A stretch of 64,000 bases of DNA from NCBI GenBank assembly GCA_031550085.1, contig JAVBOY010000001.1:1-64000 (forward strand), written 5' to 3'. The DNA comes from UBA4417 sp031550085. GTDB lineage: Bacteria; Bacteroidota; Bacteroidia; Bacteroidales; UBA4417. Shown piece after piece: positions 61,388 through 64,000 of the stretch; the stretch's first letter is position 1; every line of letters begins with the position of its first letter. The notes under the pieces were generated by a model that was given only the letters and a program-made list of their open reading frames with translations, was not told the origin of the DNA and ran no database searches. The position numbers and the translations under genes were made by a program.

Positions 61388-61999
61388 CTATCGTATCAAT
61401 TTTTCATTTCCTTCAAAATACATTTTTTTATTGAATATCAATGTGGTGGAAACTATACCCGTTCTATTATATGAAATTGACAAGAAAGCTTTAGTTTTTT
61501 TTCTATGAAGGGACGTGTCATATTCCAATTGCCAGAATACATTATTATTGTATTTGTCTTTTAAAACTCTTTTTGTATAGGGTTTTGAATCAAAAATAAT
61601 ACATACGGAATTATTTTTTTTAAATCCATTTATGTAATCATTTTTTGCATATACCTTTTTTTTATACTTGATTGCAAAAATTCCCATTTCGTAATTCTTT
61701 AAATCGGGTAGAAGAAAACCATTATTTTCAATTATGGGTTTAATGATCGTTTTTCCAATCGAATCCTCCACAACAAAAAATATTTCAAAGTCATTATTCA
61801 GTGGAATTTCTCGCCCTTTTAGATAAAATTCTATCTCTATTTTTTCACCTGGGAAAAAAACTTTTGCTTTATACAAACTATCCTCAAGTTTAATTTGCTT
61901 AAAACGTGCTTCCCAAAGCTGTTGGAGGCTGTCTTGTGTTTGTCCATTTGAAATAAAACAAGCAAAAAACAAAAGACATATTAAAAATGGTTTTTTCAT
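61388..61999 (-). CDS. Candidate immunity protein, paralogue 3
   Basis: 203-residue exported protein, family not recognised. A signal peptide (residues 1-19, cleavage near SNG-Q) is followed by a conserved QTQDSLQQLWEARFKQIKLE segment shared with the two upstream paralogues. A beta-rich body follows (FFPGEKIEIEFYLKGREI, FFVVEDSIGKTIIKP, FDSKPYTKRVLKDKYNNN). Very AT-rich: the 60 bases at 61561-61620 hold about 12 G or C. It is third in a tandem array behind an RHS-type toxin, which is the reason for the immunity suggestion. Confidence 0.75.
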   Translation of the reverse strand: MKKPFLICLLFFACFISNGQTQDSLQQLWEARFKQIKLEDSLYKAKVFFPGEKIEIEFYLKGREIPLNNDFEIFFVVEDSIGKTIIKPIIENNGFLLPDLKNYEMGIFAIKYKKKVYAKNDYINGFKKNNSVCIIFDSKPYTKRVLKDKYNNNVFWQLEYDTSLHRKKTKAFLSISYNRTGIVSTTLIFNKKMYFEGNEKLIR

Positions 62000-62055
62000 T
62001 GCAAAACTTGTTTGTTAGCGACCATTAAAAAAGACCATACTAGAAACATCGAAGT

Positions 62056-62661
62056 CTATTCTATCAATTTTCTTGTTGACATAAAATATTCCCTTTTATC
62101 ATGTATCAAAGTGGTAGAAACGGTATGCATATAAGAAATTGATAAGAAGGCTTTTGTTTCTTTTTTCTGAAGGTCTTTGTCATTTTTTACATCAGGAAAC
62201 ACATCAATATTATACTTGTCTTTCAAAACCTTTTTTGTATAGGGTTTTGAATCAAAAATGATCTTTAAGGAATTGTTTTTCTGAAATATTTGCAAATATT
62301 CCGTTGTTGCGTAAACTTTTCCTTTGTATTTGATGGCAAAAATACCTGTTTCGTACTTTTTTAAATCAGGCAACAAAAATCCGGTGCACTCTATTCTGGG
62401 TTTTAGAATCGTTTTCCCAATTGAATCTTCTATTACAAAAAATATTTCAACATTTTTATCTAATGCAATTTGTCGTCCCTCGAAATAAAAGCAAACTTCT
62501 ATTTTTTCACCAGGGTAAAAAACTTTTGCCCTGGTCAAACTATCCTCATATTTTATTTGCTTAAAACGTGCCTCCCAAAGTTGTTGGAGGCTGTCTTGTG
62601 TTTGTCCGTTTGAAACAAAACAAGTAAGAAGCAAGAATAAAATAACAACTTGTCTTTTCAT
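62056..62661 (-). CDS. Candidate immunity protein, paralogue 2
   Basis: 201-residue exported paralogue of the genes on both sides. It shares the signal peptide style (TCFVSNG-Q), the QTQDSLQQLWEARFKQIKYE segment and the VFYPGEKIEVCFYFEGRQI and FDSKPYTKKVLKDKYN motifs. It is closer to the 61388 paralogue than to the 62716 one (FFVIEDSIGKTILKP, GFLLPDLKKYETGIFAIKYK). The C-terminus differs (TVSTTLIHDKREYFMSTRKL). It starts 54 bases after the first paralogue. Confidence 0.75.
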   Translation of the reverse strand: MKRQVVILFLLLTCFVSNGQTQDSLQQLWEARFKQIKYEDSLTRAKVFYPGEKIEVCFYFEGRQIALDKNVEIFFVIEDSIGKTILKPRIECTGFLLPDLKKYETGIFAIKYKGKVYATTEYLQIFQKNNSLKIIFDSKPYTKKVLKDKYNIDVFPDVKNDKDLQKKETKAFLSISYMHTVSTTLIHDKREYFMSTRKLIE

Positions 62662-62715
62662 TTATATCAAAAATTAAAATCTAAGAAACTGATCTAAAAG
62701 ACCGTATAAGAAAGC

Positions 62716-63321
62716 CTATTCTATCAATTTTTGAGATTCCTTAAAATACCCATTAATGTTCTCAATGGATAACAAAGAATAAGTCCATTGTCGATTATAA
62801 CGAATTTGCAAGTAGGCATTTACATTTTTTTCTTTTGATTTGTTCTGAATTCCACTAAATACATTATTGTTATATTGGTCTTTTAGTTCACCTTTAAAAT
62901 AGGGCCTTGAATCAAAAACAATACGTATAGAATTATTAATAGAGAATTGCTTAAAAAAGCCATACGTTGCATATACCCTATTTCTATACTTAATAGCAAA
63001 CCAGCCTTTTTTATCTCCTTCCAAATTAGGTAACAGAAAAGAATTCCTCCCTACTTTTGGTTTAATTATTTCTTTTCCAATAGAGTCAATAACAATAAAA
63101 TATATTTCAAAATTATTATTCAGTTGTATTTGCTTCTTCTCCAAATAAAATTCTAACTCTATCTTTTCTCCTGGCAAAAAAACTTTCGCTTTATACAAAC
63201 TATCCTCAAGTCTGATTTGCTTAAAACGTGCTTCCCAAAGTTGTTGGAGGCTGTCTTGTGTTTGTCCGCTTGATGTAAAACATGCAAGAAACAACGAATA
63301 TATTAAAATTTGATTTTTCAT
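62716..63321 (-). CDS. Candidate immunity protein, paralogue 1 (next to toxin)
   Basis: 201-residue exported paralogue, closest to the toxin: its start codon lies 18 bases after the toxin stop. It keeps the common N-terminal segment (QTQDSLQQLWEARFKQIRLE) and VFLPGEKIELEFYLEKKQI, but the C-terminal half has diverged most (ENINGYFKESQKLIE). No lipobox; a signal peptidase I site is expected near SSG-Q. The close spacing suggests translation tied to the toxin gene. Confidence 0.78.
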   Translation of the reverse strand: MKNQILIYSLFLACFTSSGQTQDSLQQLWEARFKQIRLEDSLYKAKVFLPGEKIELEFYLEKKQIQLNNNFEIYFIVIDSIGKEIIKPKVGRNSFLLPNLEGDKKGWFAIKYRNRVYATYGFFKQFSINNSIRIVFDSRPYFKGELKDQYNNNVFSGIQNKSKEKNVNAYLQIRYNRQWTYSLLSIENINGYFKESQKLIE

Positions 63322-63339
63322 TGCATCAAAATTTGTGGG

Positions 63340-63999
63340 TTAACGAACTGTTCTAAAAGATTTTATCGGGAAGGTTGCAATTGTGCCAGACCCATTGTAA
63401 ATATAAACCGTTCCATTACCGGTTCCAAAAACATACGAATTGCCCGTTACAAACGATGAGCGTCTTGCTGCATTATCAAGATCTGCTTGAGAGGGGGTTT
63501 GTTCAAAAACCTTATCTATACCAGTTTTTCCAATTGTGTTAATATCTACCTTCCCATAAATAGTTCCGCTAGGGTGTGAATGGAACGTTCCATAAGCAGA
63601 ACTTCCAAGAAGCCCTCTATCGTTTTCATTCGCAAAATCAAAAAGATCTATGGATGCGTCAGCTGGAGGAGTGGCTTTTTGCCCGGGGTTTGCCCAAAAC
63701 ACATGTTCTTCCCCTTGGTTGGTTAATCCAAAAACCCCGCCATATTCCCGAAACGAATTTTCTTTATCCATTTCAACCACTTTACTCATTTCGCTTCTTA
63801 ATTCGAAACTCGGCAGCTCAACTTTAGAATTAACTTTATCTGCTGATGTTACCGTCTTTTCTTTATTTGCGTTTCTTATCGTTTTTGCTTCTTTTTTATT
63901 GGTTACTACATACACTTTTTTATCATCGACGCCATCTGTCCCTATATATTTTCCATCTATGTCATAATAATTTCCATAATTCTCCCCACTCGGATCCAC
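63340..63999 (-). CDS. C-terminus of an RHS-type polymorphic toxin with JAB/JAMM domain (5' end outside window)
   Basis: The frame is open to the right edge; the visible 219 residues start in the end of an RHS core (DPSGENYGNYYDIDGKYIGT, then DGVDDKKVYVV). From about residue 75 a JAB/JAMM (MPN+) metallopeptidase signature is seen: Glu85 (REYGGVFG), His140-Ser-His142-Pro (FHSHPSG) and Ser170-x-x-Asp173 (PSQAD), the zinc-site pattern also found in RadC-like proteins (HxHPSG...PSxxD). About 25 residues are inserted between HPSG and PSQAD. Variable C-terminal domains after an RHS core are usually toxins, so a secreted metallopeptidase effector is the likely role. Three candidate immunity genes follow. 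Confidence 0.8.
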   Translation of the reverse strand: MDPSGENYGNYYDIDGKYIGTDGVDDKKVYVVTNKKEAKTIRNANKEKTVTSADKVNSKVELPSFELRSEMSKVVEMDKENSFREYGGVFGLTNQGEEHVFWANPGQKATPPADASIDLFDFANENDRGLLGSSAYGTFHSHPSGTIYGKVDINTIGKTGIDKVFEQTPSQADLDNAARRSSFVTGNSYVFGTGNGTVYIYNGSGTIATFPIKSFRTVR

Positions 64000-64000
64000 A

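Overview
The window looks like a chromosomal segment of a Bacteroidota bacterium, probably an anaerobic or facultatively anaerobic member of the Bacteroidales or a related order. Several signs point the same way. Promoters match the Bacteroidota form (TTG, a spacer of about 19-20, then TAnnTTTG), and Shine-Dalgarno sequences are mostly not recognisable. The gene content includes a TonB/ExbB/ExbD/ExbD operon that also carries a PstS-like lipoprotein and a TPR protein, an S46 peptidase, a long-form NusB, a DUF4294 protein, MORN-repeat proteins, and RHS-type polymorphic toxin remains. No rRNA or tRNA gene was recognised. Only a class III (oxygen-sensitive) ribonucleotide reductase is seen here, preceded by a cobalamin riboswitch.

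Layout. 1-1122: 3' part of an IS4-family transposase entering from the left edge. 1177-7069 (minus strand): exbB-exbD-exbD-tonB-small membrane protein-pstS-like-TPR operon. 7430-11570 (plus): polyprenyl diphosphate synthase, MORN protein, outer-membrane barrel, UbiX, DUF4294 protein. 11703-12896 (minus): Cys/Met-metabolism PLP enzyme. 13124-16917 (plus): lptB, GH3-family protein, LysE transporter, frr. 17014-20239 (minus): nrdD-nrdG-DUF2284 operon behind the riboswitch. 21106-25003 (plus): putative lipoprotein, YggS-type protein, mltG, DUF454 protein, rsmG. 24993-34690: mpl, mqnA, dCMP deaminase, a second MORN protein, nadA (minus), rpiB (plus), a secreted family often labelled asparagine synthetase B, and dnaB (minus). 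34821-38843 (minus): pheT, a lipoprotein and a leucine-rich-repeat lipoprotein, separated by copies of a 92-bp repeat. 39154-44782 (plus): SPOR protein, universal stress protein, nusB, DUF1573, yajC, YbbR, coaE and a Tudor-like protein. 44797-49480: phoH (minus), SAM hydroxide adenosyltransferase, S46 dipeptidyl-peptidase, CYTH protein. 49539-54042: a run of small exported or lipoprotein genes of unknown role. 54254-56775: TPR histidine kinase plus LuxR-type regulator. 56791-58860: ppk1. 58861-60491: a gene-free, repeat-rich region. 60492-61163: IS1-family transposase. 61388-64000 (minus): an AT-rich polymorphic-toxin locus.

The most interesting part is the right end. The C-terminus of an RHS-type protein carries a JAB/JAMM metallopeptidase signature (Glu85, His140-x-His142, Ser170-x-x-Asp173 of the visible part). 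It is followed by three tandem, diverged paralogous genes for exported proteins of about 200 residues. They sit where immunity genes normally sit and are candidates for a duplicated immunity array that acts outside the cytoplasm. Other points worth attention are the riboswitch carrying an insertion of a genome-wide intergenic repeat, the 23-bp tandem repeat readable in all three frames, the dispersed repeat families, and the sharp base-composition break inside the TPR kinase. All calls come from reading the sequence without database searches.
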